Assembly: GCA_963766195.1 (NCBI GenBank)
Contig: CAVXYY010000013.1
Location: 1 to 64,000 of the forward strand
DNA: 64,000 bases
Direction of reading: 5' to 3'
Source: JAHEFT01 sp963766195
Lineage (GTDB): Bacteria; Pseudomonadota; Gammaproteobacteria; Xanthomonadales; SZUA-36
Under the pieces are notes generated by a model. The model saw nothing but the letters and a program-made list of their open reading frames with translations, ran no database searches and was not told the origin of the DNA. Positions within the stretch are counted from its first letter, which is position 1. The number at the start of each line of letters is the position of its first letter. A program made the translations under genes and the position numbers. Positions 34,521 to 43,140 of this stretch are shown here, piece by piece.

Positions 34521-36809
34521 ATGAAATATAAAACCATCACGTGGATTGGCGTTCTTCTCGGCCTGTTGGCCATGCCGCCGGCACAGGCTATCGAGTTTGA
34601 CGAGGTCCGGAATTTCGAGGACGTTTTTGTCATTTCGGCAACTGCACCCGCCCGGGATCGCGTAGAAGTTCACTGGGAAATCGCCGAAGGCTACTACCTG
34701 TACAACAACAAATTCCTTCGGTTCACGTCCGCCACGGATGGAGTCGCTGCCGGGGAGCCCAGGATCCCGAACGGTGAAATGAGTTTTGACGACCTGCTGG
34801 GCGAAGAGGTTGAAAAATACCATGGTGAACTGACCGTTGTCCTGCCGCTGGATTCGGTAGCCAAGGGTATCCAGGCCGTGCAACTGAAGGTCCGGTCACA
34901 GGGCTGCCTCGAAAACGTGCTGTGTTACCCGCCTACCGAGCAAATTCTGGTGGTGAGTCTGCCCGGTGAGTCCGCGACAGCTGCTCCCCAGCCTGGTTTG
35001 GCCGACGATCTCTTATCCGGGTTGGGCAGGAACGATCCCCTGCTGGCTATGGACGAGCAGCCGGCGCTGGAACCCGAACAGGCATTCGTCTATGAATCCA
35101 TAGGTTTCAGCGCCGATACCGCGCTGGTTCGTTTCACGGCACAACCGGGATATTACCTCTACCGGGACCAGTTTTCTTTCCGGGTGGCCGGCGATTCCGG
35201 TTTTGTGATCCGTGATGTTGCGATGCCGGAAGGCGTGGTCAAGGAAGACCCCGAATTCGGTCCGGTCGAGGTCTATTTCGGCCAGATAGAAGTGCCGGTG
35301 CGCTTCAACCGGCCGGCGGGGGCCGCCGTTGAGATCGAGCTGGAGGCGGATTTTCAGGGGTGCCGGGATGGTGATATCTGTTATCCGCCGATGTCGCGCT
35401 CCGCGATATTCCAGATGCCTGCCGCACCGGCCGCCATCGGTCAGCTGCGTCCCCCGGAGCCTGCGGCCGGGAGTCAGGGAGCCGCCGGCACAGCCCCTGT
35501 CAGCGAACAGGATCAGCTGGCAACGCTGCTGACACGCAAGCCGGTTCAGGCCTTGTTCGCTTTTTTCCTGGCCGGCTTATTGCTGGCTTTTACACCGTGT
35601 GTTTTCCCGATGGTGCCTATCCTGTCCGGAATTATCGTGGGCCAGGGAAGCCGTCTCACGACCTTACGGGCGTTCTGGCTGTCGCTGGTGTATGTGCTGG
35701 CCATGGCGGTGACTTATACCGCTGCCGGGGTGCTGGCCGGACTGTTCGGACAAAATCTGCAGGCGGTGTTCCAGAATCCATGGATCATCAGCGCATTCGT
35801 CGTGATCTTCGTGCTACTGGCGCTGTCCATGTTTGGTTTCTATGAGCTTCAGCTGCCCGGACGGCTGCAGACGCGACTGGCGGAAGCCAGCAACCAGCAA
35901 CAGGGCGGGCAACTCTGGGGCGTCGCCGTGATGGGATTTCTTTCCGCGCTGATCGTGGGACCCTGCGTGGCGCCTCCGCTGATGGCCGCCCTGATCGTCA
36001 TCGGCTCGTCCGGCGACGCTTTCCTGGGTGGGGCTGCCCTGTTTTCACTCTCGATGGGCATGGGCTTGCCGCTGCTGATTTTTGGTGTTTCGGCAGGAAA
36101 GCTGGTGCCCAGGGCCGGGGCCTGGATGAACGCGGTCAAAGCCGTATTCGGCGTTGGTTTGCTGGCGATCGCCATCTGGATGCTGGAACGGATCGTATCG
36201 GGCACGCTGATCATGCTGTTGTGGGGCATGCTGGCGATCGCCTGCGGCATTTACCTGGGTGCGTTTGAGCGCATCGAAACGGGGTCGCCGGGTTGGAAAC
36301 GCCTTTGGAAGTCGCTGGGTGTAGTGCTGCTGGTGCTGGGTATCCTCGAACTGGTCGGCGCCGCTGCGGGGGGGGACGACTGGCTGCGGCCATTGGCGGG
36401 ATTGAAAGCCGGTGCAGCGGGAACCCCGGCCGTGGAACATGCCGAGTTCCGGCAAATCAAGTCCGTGGAAGACCTGGAGCAATCGCTTTCGCAGGCCGGA
36501 GCAAGGGGTGAGCATACCATGCTGGATTTTTATGCCGACTGGTGCGTCGAATGCAAACGCATGGAACGCAACACGTTTCCCGATCCAGGAGTCCAGGCCC
36601 TGCTCGACCGTTTCCAGTTGCTCCAGACAGACGTCACAGCCAATGATGACACGGACCAGCGGTTGATGAAGGCGTTCGGGATCATCGGTCCGCCCGCCAT
36701 CCTGTTCTTCAACCAGAACGGCGTGGAAATGAAAGCCTGGCGCCTGGTGGGCTATTTCGATCCGGATGAGTTCTCCAGCCATCTGCAACAGGTGCTCGAC
36801 GCGCAGTGA
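34521..36809 (+). CDS. dsbD: Thiol:disulfide interchange protein DsbD with duplicated N-terminal domain
   Basis: About 762 residues from MKYKTITWIG, which gives a proper signal peptide (upstream in-frame starts to 34425 exist). It carries electrons from cytoplasmic thioredoxin to the periplasm. Two successive n-DsbD-like domains are seen, each with a CxxxxxC pair: GCLENVLCYPP and GCRDGDICYPP. The membrane domain has TPCVFPMVPIL and GPCVAPP with its two redox cysteines, and the thioredoxin-like C-terminus has the DWCVECK active site. The downstream tlpA-like gene overlaps its stop (GTGA). Confidence 0.93.
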   Translation: MKYKTITWIGVLLGLLAMPPAQAIEFDEVRNFEDVFVISATAPARDRVEVHWEIAEGYYLYNNKFLRFTSATDGVAAGEPRIPNGEMSFDDLLGEEVEKYHGELTVVLPLDSVAKGIQAVQLKVRSQGCLENVLCYPPTEQILVVSLPGESATAAPQPGLADDLLSGLGRNDPLLAMDEQPALEPEQAFVYESIGFSADTALVRFTAQPGYYLYRDQFSFRVAGDSGFVIRDVAMPEGVVKEDPEFGPVEVYFGQIEVPVRFNRPAGAAVEIELEADFQGCRDGDICYPPMSRSAIFQMPAAPAAIGQLRPPEPAAGSQGAAGTAPVSEQDQLATLLTRKPVQALFAFFLAGLLLAFTPCVFPMVPILSGIIVGQGSRLTTLRAFWLSLVYVLAMAVTYTAAGVLAGLFGQNLQAVFQNPWIISAFVVIFVLLALSMFGFYELQLPGRLQTRLAEASNQQQGGQLWGVAVMGFLSALIVGPCVAPPLMAALIVIGSSGDAFLGGAALFSLSMGMGLPLLIFGVSAGKLVPRAGAWMNAVKAVFGVGLLAIAIWMLERIVSGTLIMLLWGMLAIACGIYLGAFERIETGSPGWKRLWKSLGVVLLVLGILELVGAAAGGDDWLRPLAGLKAGAAGTPAVEHAEFRQIKSVEDLEQSLSQAGARGEHTMLDFYADWCVECKRMERNTFPDPGVQALLDRFQLLQTDVTANDDTDQRLMKAFGIIGPPAILFFNQNGVEMKAWRLVGYFDPDEFSSHLQQVLDAQ

Positions 36810-37369
36810 GGAAAAACCTCCTGGTCGTGACCCTGGTGGCGCTGATGGCGGCCACCGGCGGTTATTTTTTTGCGATGCTCATGAACCCTGTAGATTCGCC
36901 GGCGCCAACCCCGGCGGATTTTACGCCAGGGCCGGCAGGTAATGACCTGGTGGGCGGGCGGCGCCCGGATTTCACGCTGCACGATACCCTGGGAAATCCG
37001 GTTTCGGCCGGCGATTTCGATGGTCATGTCTGGCTGGCTAACTTCTGGGCAACCTGGTGCGCACCGTGCGTGGAAGAAATGCCGATGCTGTCGCGGCTCC
37101 AGCAGGAATATGCAAACGAAGGGTTAATCATCGTCGGGATTGCCCTGGATGATGCGTTGCGTGCCGGTGAATTTGCCGAAGACCTGGGGATTGATTATCC
37201 CATCCTGGTCGGCAAAACGGATGTTGTGCTTGCGGGGCGGCGATTCGGCAACGCCACCGGCATGCTGCCTTTCAGCGTATTGATTGACGCCGGCGGCATC
37301 ATTCGCTGGACGCATCTCGGGGCCTTGTCCCGGGAACAGCTTGAAACGGAAATCCGGTTGCTCCGCTAA
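36806..37369 (+). CDS. TlpA/ResA-type membrane-anchored thioredoxin
   Basis: A 187-residue protein from GTG 36806, coupled to dsbD. An uncleaved N-terminal anchor (LLVVTLVALMAATGGYFFAML) is followed by a periplasmic thioredoxin fold with the active site ANFWATWCAPCVEEMP and the cis-proline loop GMLPFSVLI. The likely partner is DsbD, which would keep its CxxC reduced for cytochrome c maturation or another periplasmic thiol task. Confidence 0.9.
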   Translation: MRKNLLVVTLVALMAATGGYFFAMLMNPVDSPAPTPADFTPGPAGNDLVGGRRPDFTLHDTLGNPVSAGDFDGHVWLANFWATWCAPCVEEMPMLSRLQQEYANEGLIIVGIALDDALRAGEFAEDLGIDYPILVGKTDVVLAGRRFGNATGMLPFSVLIDAGGIIRWTHLGALSREQLETEIRLLR

Positions 37370-37500
37370 CCGTTACAGGCCGTAAAAATACTGCTTAAAA
37401 TCCGTTAAAAATCTGCTAATTTGTAGTCATTTGTGCCGATCTTGTGGACAAATTGGCTGAATTCGGGCAGAATTTTCCTCCCTGAAAGAGGGCTTTCCCG

Positions 37501-37941
37501 ATGGCGCGTATTCTGGTTCTTAACGGTCCCAATCTCAATCTTCTTGGCAGCAGAGAACCGGACCAGTACGGCTACCGTACCCTGGAAGAGATCATGGAAG
37601 AGGTCACCCGGTTCGCGGGCGCTTGCGGCCATGAGCTGCAGCATGTCCAGGAAAACAGCGAAGGCGTGCTGGTCGAGGCCATCCACAAGGCAGCGGCCGA
37701 CGAGGTTGATTACATCATCTTCAATCCTGCAGGCTATACACATACCAGCGTCGCCCTGAGAGACGCGCTACTGGCGGTCCGGATTCCCTTCATCGAGGTT
37801 CACCTGTCTGCGGTGGCCGCCCGGGAACCGTTCCGACAGATTTCTTATTTTTCAGACATCGCCATCGGCGTGATCAGCGGGTTTCATGGCGAAAGCTATA
37901 TGCTGGCCACGCAAGCCATCATCAATCTAACCGAACTCTAA
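37501..37941 (+). CDS. aroQ: 3-dehydroquinate dehydratase, type II
   Basis: A 146-residue dodecameric shikimate-pathway enzyme. Starts MARILVLNGPNLNLLGSREP; the lid loop here is REPDQYGYRTL with the catalytic Tyr, NPAGYTHTSVALRDAL and the conserved His in FIEVHLSAVAARE. It heads the classic aroQ-accB-accC cluster. Complete. Confidence 0.97.
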   Translation: MARILVLNGPNLNLLGSREPDQYGYRTLEEIMEEVTRFAGACGHELQHVQENSEGVLVEAIHKAAADEVDYIIFNPAGYTHTSVALRDALLAVRIPFIEVHLSAVAAREPFRQISYFSDIAIGVISGFHGESYMLATQAIINLTEL

Positions 37942-37983
37942 TAACCTGGTAGCCGGGACGGCGCCCCGGCAGGAGCGGAACGA

Positions 37984-38460
37984 GTGGATATCAGAAAGAT
38001 AAAGAAACTCATTGAATTGCTGGAAGAGTCCAGCCTCACCGAAATGGAAATCGTTGAAGGTGAGGAATCGGTGCGCCTGAGCCGGGCTGGCGTAATCAAT
38101 CAGCCCCATGCACACCATGCTTTCCCCGCCGGTGTGCCAATGGCAGCCGCAGCTTTACCCATGGCGCCCGGGTCCCCGCTCTCCGCAGCGACTGAAGCAG
38201 CAGCGGAAAGCCCTGCCATTCCCGAAGGTGAACAGGTTCGTTCTCCCATGGTAGGCACTTTTTTTGCGTCTCCCAGCCCGGAAGCAGGGCCCTTCGTATC
38301 GCTGGGTCAAAAAGTCACGCAGGGCGAGACCATGTGCATCATCGAAGCGATGAAAATGTTCAACCAGATCGAGGCGGAGGTATCCGGAACCGTGGTTGCG
38401 ATACTGGTGGAAAACGGTCAGCCGGTTGAATTCGATCAACCGCTTTTCGTGATCCGGTAA
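37984..38460 (+). CDS. accB: Acetyl-CoA carboxylase biotin carboxyl carrier protein
   Basis: A 158-residue BCCP starting at GTG 37984 (GGAG upstream). The N-terminal region starts MDIRKIKKLIELLEE-like, followed by an Ala/Pro-rich linker and a C-terminal biotinyl domain with the biotinylation site EAMKMFN. It shuttles CO2 on biotin to malonyl-CoA synthesis. First part of the accBC pair. Confidence 0.97.
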   Translation: MDIRKIKKLIELLEESSLTEMEIVEGEESVRLSRAGVINQPHAHHAFPAGVPMAAAALPMAPGSPLSAATEAAAESPAIPEGEQVRSPMVGTFFASPSPEAGPFVSLGQKVTQGETMCIIEAMKMFNQIEAEVSGTVVAILVENGQPVEFDQPLFVIR

Positions 38461-38479
38461 TCAATCAGAGGTTCCTTGA

Positions 38480-39835
38480 ATGGCCGTTCTCGAAAAAATC
38501 GTTATCGCAAATCGCGGTGAAATTGCGCTTCGAATTCTTCGTGCCTGCCACGCCATGGGGATCAAGACGGTAGCGCTGCATTCAACTGTCGATCGCAACC
38601 TGAAGCATGTCGCCATGGCGGATGAGTCGGTATGTATCGGGCCTGCGCCCGCTTCGGAAAGCTACCTCAATGTTCCGGCAATCATCGCGGCGACCGAAGT
38701 AACCGATGCCGTGGCAATCCATCCCGGCTACGGGTTCCTGGCTGAAAACGCCGATTTCGCAGAACGGGTTGAGCAAAGCGGTTTCATTTTCATTGGCCCG
38801 AGGCCGGAAACCATCCGGCTGATGGGTGACAAGGTCTCTGCGATCAAGGCGATGAAGGAAGCAGGGGTGCCCTGCGTACCCGGTTCCGACGGGCCGCTGC
38901 CGGAAGACCCCAACGAGTGCAAGCAGATTGCCCGGGCTGTCGGCTACCCGGTCATCATCAAGGCATCGGCCGGTGGAGGTGGGCGCGGCATGCGCGTGGT
39001 CAACACCGAAGCGCACCTGATTAATGCACTGCAGCTCACCCGGCAGGAGGCGAAAAGCGCTTTCGGAGATGACACGGTTTACCTGGAGAAATTCCTCGAA
39101 AACCCACGGCACATCGAAATCCAGGTTTTGGCGGATCAGCATGGTAATGCCATTCACCTGGGTGAGCGGGACTGCTCCAGTCAACGCCGGCACCAAAAGG
39201 TCATCGAAGAAGCGCCGGCGCCGGGAATCACGCCCGAACAACGCAACGAAATCGGCATGTCCTGCGTCGAGGCATGCAAGCGGATTGGCTATCGTGGCGC
39301 CGGCACTTTTGAGTTTTTATACGATAACGGTCATTTCTACTTCATCGAAATGAACACCCGGATCCAGGTTGAACACCCGGTAACGGAGCGCATCACCGGT
39401 GTCGACCTGGTTCGTGAACAGATCCTGATAGCCGCCGGAGACCGCCTCTCGCATAGCCAGAAGGACATCCAGATTCGCGGCCACGCCGTTGAATGCCGGA
39501 TTAACGCCGAGGACCCGGTAACTTTCCTGCCCTGCCCGGGCCTGATCAAAGGATTTCATGCACCCGGAGGTCCCGGCATACGGACGGAATCCCACGTATA
39601 CGATGGTTACCGCGTGCCGCCCAATTACGACTCGATGATCGGCAAGATCATCGCACACGGTGAAAACCGCGAAATGGCCATAGCCCGGATGCGGGTTGCC
39701 CTCGATGAAATGGTGCTCAACGGCATCAAGACCAATGTGCCGTTGCATAAATGGTTCCTGTGGGACCGGGGCTTTCTGCGTGGCGGCTTTAACATCCATT
39801 ACCTGGAAAAGCGCATCGAAGAGCGTAAAGTCTGA
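38480..39835 (+). CDS. accC: Acetyl-CoA carboxylase, biotin carboxylase subunit
   Basis: A 451-residue ATP-grasp enzyme that carboxylates biotin on AccB, 19 bp downstream of it. Landmarks: IANRGEIALRILRAC, glycine-rich ATP loop KASAGGGGRGMRVV, ERDCSSQRRHQKVIEEAP, and EMNTRIQVEHPVTE. Complete and normal length. Confidence 0.98.
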   Translation: MAVLEKIVIANRGEIALRILRACHAMGIKTVALHSTVDRNLKHVAMADESVCIGPAPASESYLNVPAIIAATEVTDAVAIHPGYGFLAENADFAERVEQSGFIFIGPRPETIRLMGDKVSAIKAMKEAGVPCVPGSDGPLPEDPNECKQIARAVGYPVIIKASAGGGGRGMRVVNTEAHLINALQLTRQEAKSAFGDDTVYLEKFLENPRHIEIQVLADQHGNAIHLGERDCSSQRRHQKVIEEAPAPGITPEQRNEIGMSCVEACKRIGYRGAGTFEFLYDNGHFYFIEMNTRIQVEHPVTERITGVDLVREQILIAAGDRLSHSQKDIQIRGHAVECRINAEDPVTFLPCPGLIKGFHAPGGPGIRTESHVYDGYRVPPNYDSMIGKIIAHGENREMAIARMRVALDEMVLNGIKTNVPLHKWFLWDRGFLRGGFNIHYLEKRIEERKV

Positions 39836-39846
39836 CAGTTTTTCAA

Positions 39847-40761
39847 ATGGCCTGGATTGAGATCAGCATCGGTGTGACGGAAGACGCCACGGAACTGGCT
39901 GAGCAGGCGATGGAGGAGCTTGGCGCGCTGGCCATTACCTTGCAGGACGATGCTGATAACCCGGTGCTGGAACCCGGCCCGGGCATGACGCCGCTGTGGC
40001 CCACCGTGCAGGTGCGTGGCTTGTTCGATGCTGATGCAGAACGCGAAATCATTGTTGAATCGCTTCGATCCGTTCCCGGCGCCGACCGCCCCGACCGGAT
40101 CCGCTGGCGGGAAGTGGGTGACCAGGACTGGGAGCGGGCATGGATGGAGCGATTTGCTCCGATGAAATTCGGAGACCGCCTCTGGATCGTGCCCGGCGGC
40201 ATGCACATCCCTTTCGATCCGGACAATATCGAGATTCGCCTGGACCCTGGCCTGGCTTTCGGCACCGGCACCCATCCGACAACGGCGATGTGCCTCGAAT
40301 GGCTCGACGGCCAGGACATCAGCGGCCATTCCGTCGTCGACTACGGCTGCGGTTCCGGAATACTGGGAATTGCCGCTGCATTGAAGGGGGCGGCAAAAGT
40401 CGTTTGTGTCGATAATGACCCCCAGGCGCTGGAGGCTACGCTGGAAAACGCCAGGCGAAATGGTGTCGCGGACGTGATTCAATGCGTTTACCCGGAAGAT
40501 TATTCTGCGACCGGCGTTGACTGTGTACTGGCCAATATCCTGGCAGCCCCGCTGGTCGCCCTGGCGCCAATACTGCTCCAATCGCTGCTTCCCGGCGGTT
40601 CACTGGTGCTGTCCGGGATTCTTGAAGACCAGGCGCAACGGCTGCTCGCAGCCTACAGCCCCGGTTTGACATCAGTGAGCCTGAAAACGCAGGAAGGCTG
40701 GGTGTGCCTGCACGGAACGCGAACAGGTAATCCACCCGTCCGGACGGGGCGGGAAGCATGA
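39847..40761 (+). CDS. prmA: Ribosomal protein L11 methyltransferase
   Basis: A 304-residue SAM-dependent methyltransferase. The N-terminal substrate domain begins MAWIEISIGVTEDATE; the SAM site is VVDYGCGSGILGIAAA, with the NILAAPLVALAP motif (N-[IL]-L-A) beyond. It trimethylates L11. It follows accC by 11 nt; its stop overlaps the next gene (ATGA). Confidence 0.96.
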   Translation: MAWIEISIGVTEDATELAEQAMEELGALAITLQDDADNPVLEPGPGMTPLWPTVQVRGLFDADAEREIIVESLRSVPGADRPDRIRWREVGDQDWERAWMERFAPMKFGDRLWIVPGGMHIPFDPDNIEIRLDPGLAFGTGTHPTTAMCLEWLDGQDISGHSVVDYGCGSGILGIAAALKGAAKVVCVDNDPQALEATLENARRNGVADVIQCVYPEDYSATGVDCVLANILAAPLVALAPILLQSLLPGGSLVLSGILEDQAQRLLAAYSPGLTSVSLKTQEGWVCLHGTRTGNPPVRTGREA

Positions 40762-41654
40762 ATTCCCGCGGCCCGGTTTGGCGACAGGTGACAGACCTGT
40801 TTGCCTATGTGTTGTTGCCGGTTTTTTCCCTGGTGACCACAGCTGCTTTTTCCAGGCGCGTGCTGAACCGGGTCTCAGCCTGTGATTGGCTGCTGTCCGA
40901 GGATTCCGAGCGGGCTTATCAAGGCGCACTGAAACACCAGGAAATTCCGGATCAGCGGGCATGGAAACAACGCTGGAAACAGGTTGAGCTGCTGGATGTG
41001 CGCGATCTTTACATGATGCTGTTCGGACGCACCGGGTCGGTCATGGATGAGATCGATTGCCCGCGGGACCTGGAAATCACGCGGGACAGGGTCATGGTCG
41101 GGATGCACTGGGGGCCGGCGATATCCATTCTGAAGCTGCTTTCCATTTCCGGCCTGGGACCGGCGTTTCCCTTTCGCCTGCCGGAGCCTGAATTGCGGCG
41201 TTCGCGGCCTTTTTATTATCTCTTCTGTAAGCTGGCCACCCGCTACCTGGCACGCACGCTGGGCGATCGTGCGGTCCCGGTGGGGGGCGCGGGCAAGGTG
41301 CTGCAGGGCATGCTGGAGGAACCCGGAAGCATCTGTGTGCTGATGGATGCTCCGCCGATGGAAGGCCGGCCCGCCATCATCAAGCAGGTACTGGGATCGG
41401 CGGCCCGGTTCAATGCGGGGTTTCCGGCCATGCTGGCAGACCGGCAAAAAGAATATGTGCTTTATGCCATGACCCTGGCGGCGGACGGATCAGCCAGGAA
41501 AAAGCTGGAGCTGGAAGGGCCGTTCAAAGCGGATAATGCAGACGGGTTTCTCGACCGGTACGCGGAATTTCTGAACCGCCACCTGGCCCAGGATTCACCC
41601 CACTGGCGTATCTGGCGCGCCGAACACCAGTTCTGGGAGCAGGACTCCTTTTAA
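40758..41654 (+). CDS. LpxL-like lysophospholipid/lipid A acyltransferase family protein
   Basis: A 298-residue protein with an N-terminal hydrophobic segment (VLLPVFSLVTTAAFS) and a LABLAT-like core. The catalytic box is HWGPAISIL, where LpxL enzymes have HxxxxD/E, so the acidic residue is absent. RAVPVGGAGKVLQGMLEEPG and LMDAPPMEGRP occupy the places of the usual acyltransferase blocks. It may be a divergent acyltransferase with altered chemistry or an inactive member. Coupled to prmA by a 4-nt overlap. Confidence 0.6.
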   Translation: MNSRGPVWRQVTDLFAYVLLPVFSLVTTAAFSRRVLNRVSACDWLLSEDSERAYQGALKHQEIPDQRAWKQRWKQVELLDVRDLYMMLFGRTGSVMDEIDCPRDLEITRDRVMVGMHWGPAISILKLLSISGLGPAFPFRLPEPELRRSRPFYYLFCKLATRYLARTLGDRAVPVGGAGKVLQGMLEEPGSICVLMDAPPMEGRPAIIKQVLGSAARFNAGFPAMLADRQKEYVLYAMTLAADGSARKKLELEGPFKADNADGFLDRYAEFLNRHLAQDSPHWRIWRAEHQFWEQDSF

Positions 41655-41706
41655 TCTCTTGCAGACCTCATTTCAGAAGAGCAGGAAATTCATCAAAAAC
41701 AATTGT

Positions 41707-41723
41707 ATAGCCCCCAGCTAGTC
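41707..41723 (+). terminator. Possible terminator hairpin after the accBC-prmA operon
   Basis: GCCCCC and GGGGGG regions surround AGCTAGTC, forming a short GC stem about 55 bp after the acyltransferase stop. There is no T-tract. The rest of 41655-41846 holds no gene. Confidence 0.3.
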
Positions 41724-41846
41724 GGGGGGTGTTGCCCACATTGTGCCGGTTTTGTGCCGAAATCTACGGATAATCCGGATAGCTGTCTGCTCCGGGGAGG
41801 CAGGGGAGTTCGCGGACAAAACCTGCCCTTTGAAAAAGCTGACGCG

Positions 41847-42878
41847 CTAGGCGCCTCGTAGCACGTTGGAGCGTCTCTGGGACTCGTTCCTCACACCCGG
41901 GTACCCCCTCACACCCAGCGTTTCGGACGGAAGTTCTCCGAACTGCCTGCAGTATTCTTCGCCAAACGCACCGAGCCGGTTGAAGCCATAGCGCCGGGCA
42001 ATCTCGGCCACGGTCTCCTCTGACCCCCTGGCCGACTTCAGATTGCGCCGCGCCTGGTTGATCCGCATGAGCCGGTAAAAGGCGACCGGCCCGACCCCGA
42101 ACGCTTCCTTGAATACCCGCCTCAACCATCGAGCGTTCACCTGCAACTCGTCACAAAGCTCTTTCGAGTTCAGGCTTTCCGCGAGCCGCTGGTGCAGCAC
42201 CTCGAGCGCCCCGTTGAGCAACTCAAATTTGGTGCTGTGGAGAATATCGACGCCCGCGCTCGCCTCCTGTGCCACCAGGCATTCTGCCAGCCCGGACAGG
42301 CACGATTGCTCCAGCCGGCTTCGGTCATTTCCCCTTTTCGATTGTTCGGGATCGAGCAACGCCTCCAGGGAAAACTCGAATCGCCGCATCGCTGTTTTCT
42401 CCGGCCGAAGCGCGATGGAACTGAACGACCTTTTGCCGATCAGTAGGTTGGCCGATTCACCGGCGATTTCCTCGATGGTCCGCACCGGCACCAGCAGTCC
42501 CCTGATGACCGTGTTCCGCATAGTCTGGTTGTAGTACTCGACATCCGGCCCCTTGATCAACAGTTGACCGATGGCCAGATTCCGGCCCCGCCAGTGTGTT
42601 GCCGCGTTGCCGGCATTGATGGGTATCACCGTCACGAAATCGTTGGCGTCCAGCCCGCGGGTGAAGATCGCCTGGTTCGTTTCAGCCTGAAAGGCTCGCA
42701 GACTTTTACCGACATATAACCGGGCCTCGCCCAGGAACGTGCCGCGTGAAGTTTGCTGAAACTGCCCAACCCATTGTCCGAAAAGGCATCGAAACTCTTC
42801 GAAGTCAGTCAACTGCTGAACACGCAATGCTCCACCCCGTGAGTGGGCACCCGAACGTCCGTTGTCAAAACCCGACAA
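41847..42878 (-). CDS. AraC-family transcriptional regulator
   Basis: A 343-residue protein with a large N-terminal sensing domain and a C-terminal double helix-turn-helix: LCDELQVNARWLRRVFKEAF (first HTH) and VAEIARRYGFNRLGAFGEEY (second HTH, ending in the PSETL-type motif). The N-terminal domain resembles the cupin-less AraC group seen near ethanol or lipid genes; the ligand is unknown. It is divergent from the sulfatase gene across 42879-43140 and likely controls that operon. Confidence 0.85.
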   Translation of the reverse strand: MSGFDNGRSGAHSRGGALRVQQLTDFEEFRCLFGQWVGQFQQTSRGTFLGEARLYVGKSLRAFQAETNQAIFTRGLDANDFVTVIPINAGNAATHWRGRNLAIGQLLIKGPDVEYYNQTMRNTVIRGLLVPVRTIEEIAGESANLLIGKRSFSSIALRPEKTAMRRFEFSLEALLDPEQSKRGNDRSRLEQSCLSGLAECLVAQEASAGVDILHSTKFELLNGALEVLHQRLAESLNSKELCDELQVNARWLRRVFKEAFGVGPVAFYRLMRINQARRNLKSARGSEETVAEIARRYGFNRLGAFGEEYCRQFGELPSETLGVRGYPGVRNESQRRSNVLRGA

Positions 42879-43140
42879 GCCTCTCCCTCCTCAACCTTGT
42901 CCAAAAGCGGATATTTCCACATGACCTTTGTACCAAATAAGCCACTAATTGACTATATTTGAGAGTTGAGCAGTGTGAATCAAACGAATAGGCAAGCGTT
43001 TGCTTGTCATTCGCGCGTTCCTATTTCGGCAGAGATGCTCTTTGCCTGCGCCACCGCCCCCACTGAACCGGAAGTGTCCTTTTGACAGTTTGGTGCAATC
43101 ACGCTGATCTGAAACCAGAACGACCCATGAGGAGATGACT
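42879..43140. other. Divergent intergenic region between araC-like gene and sulfatase
   Basis: This region is more AT-rich than its surroundings. It holds a small hairpin (GGCAAGC/GCTTGTC, 42991-43008) and a TTGACA at 43082-43087 whose spaced -10 partner is poor (TGATCT). The AraC protein probably binds here, but no direct repeat could be defined by eye. Confidence 0.4.

Noticed and set aside
38464..38476. ATCAGAGGTTCCT shared with 50630-50642
   Set aside because: It includes a ribosome-site-like AGAGG before accC and is too short to call a shared regulatory site.
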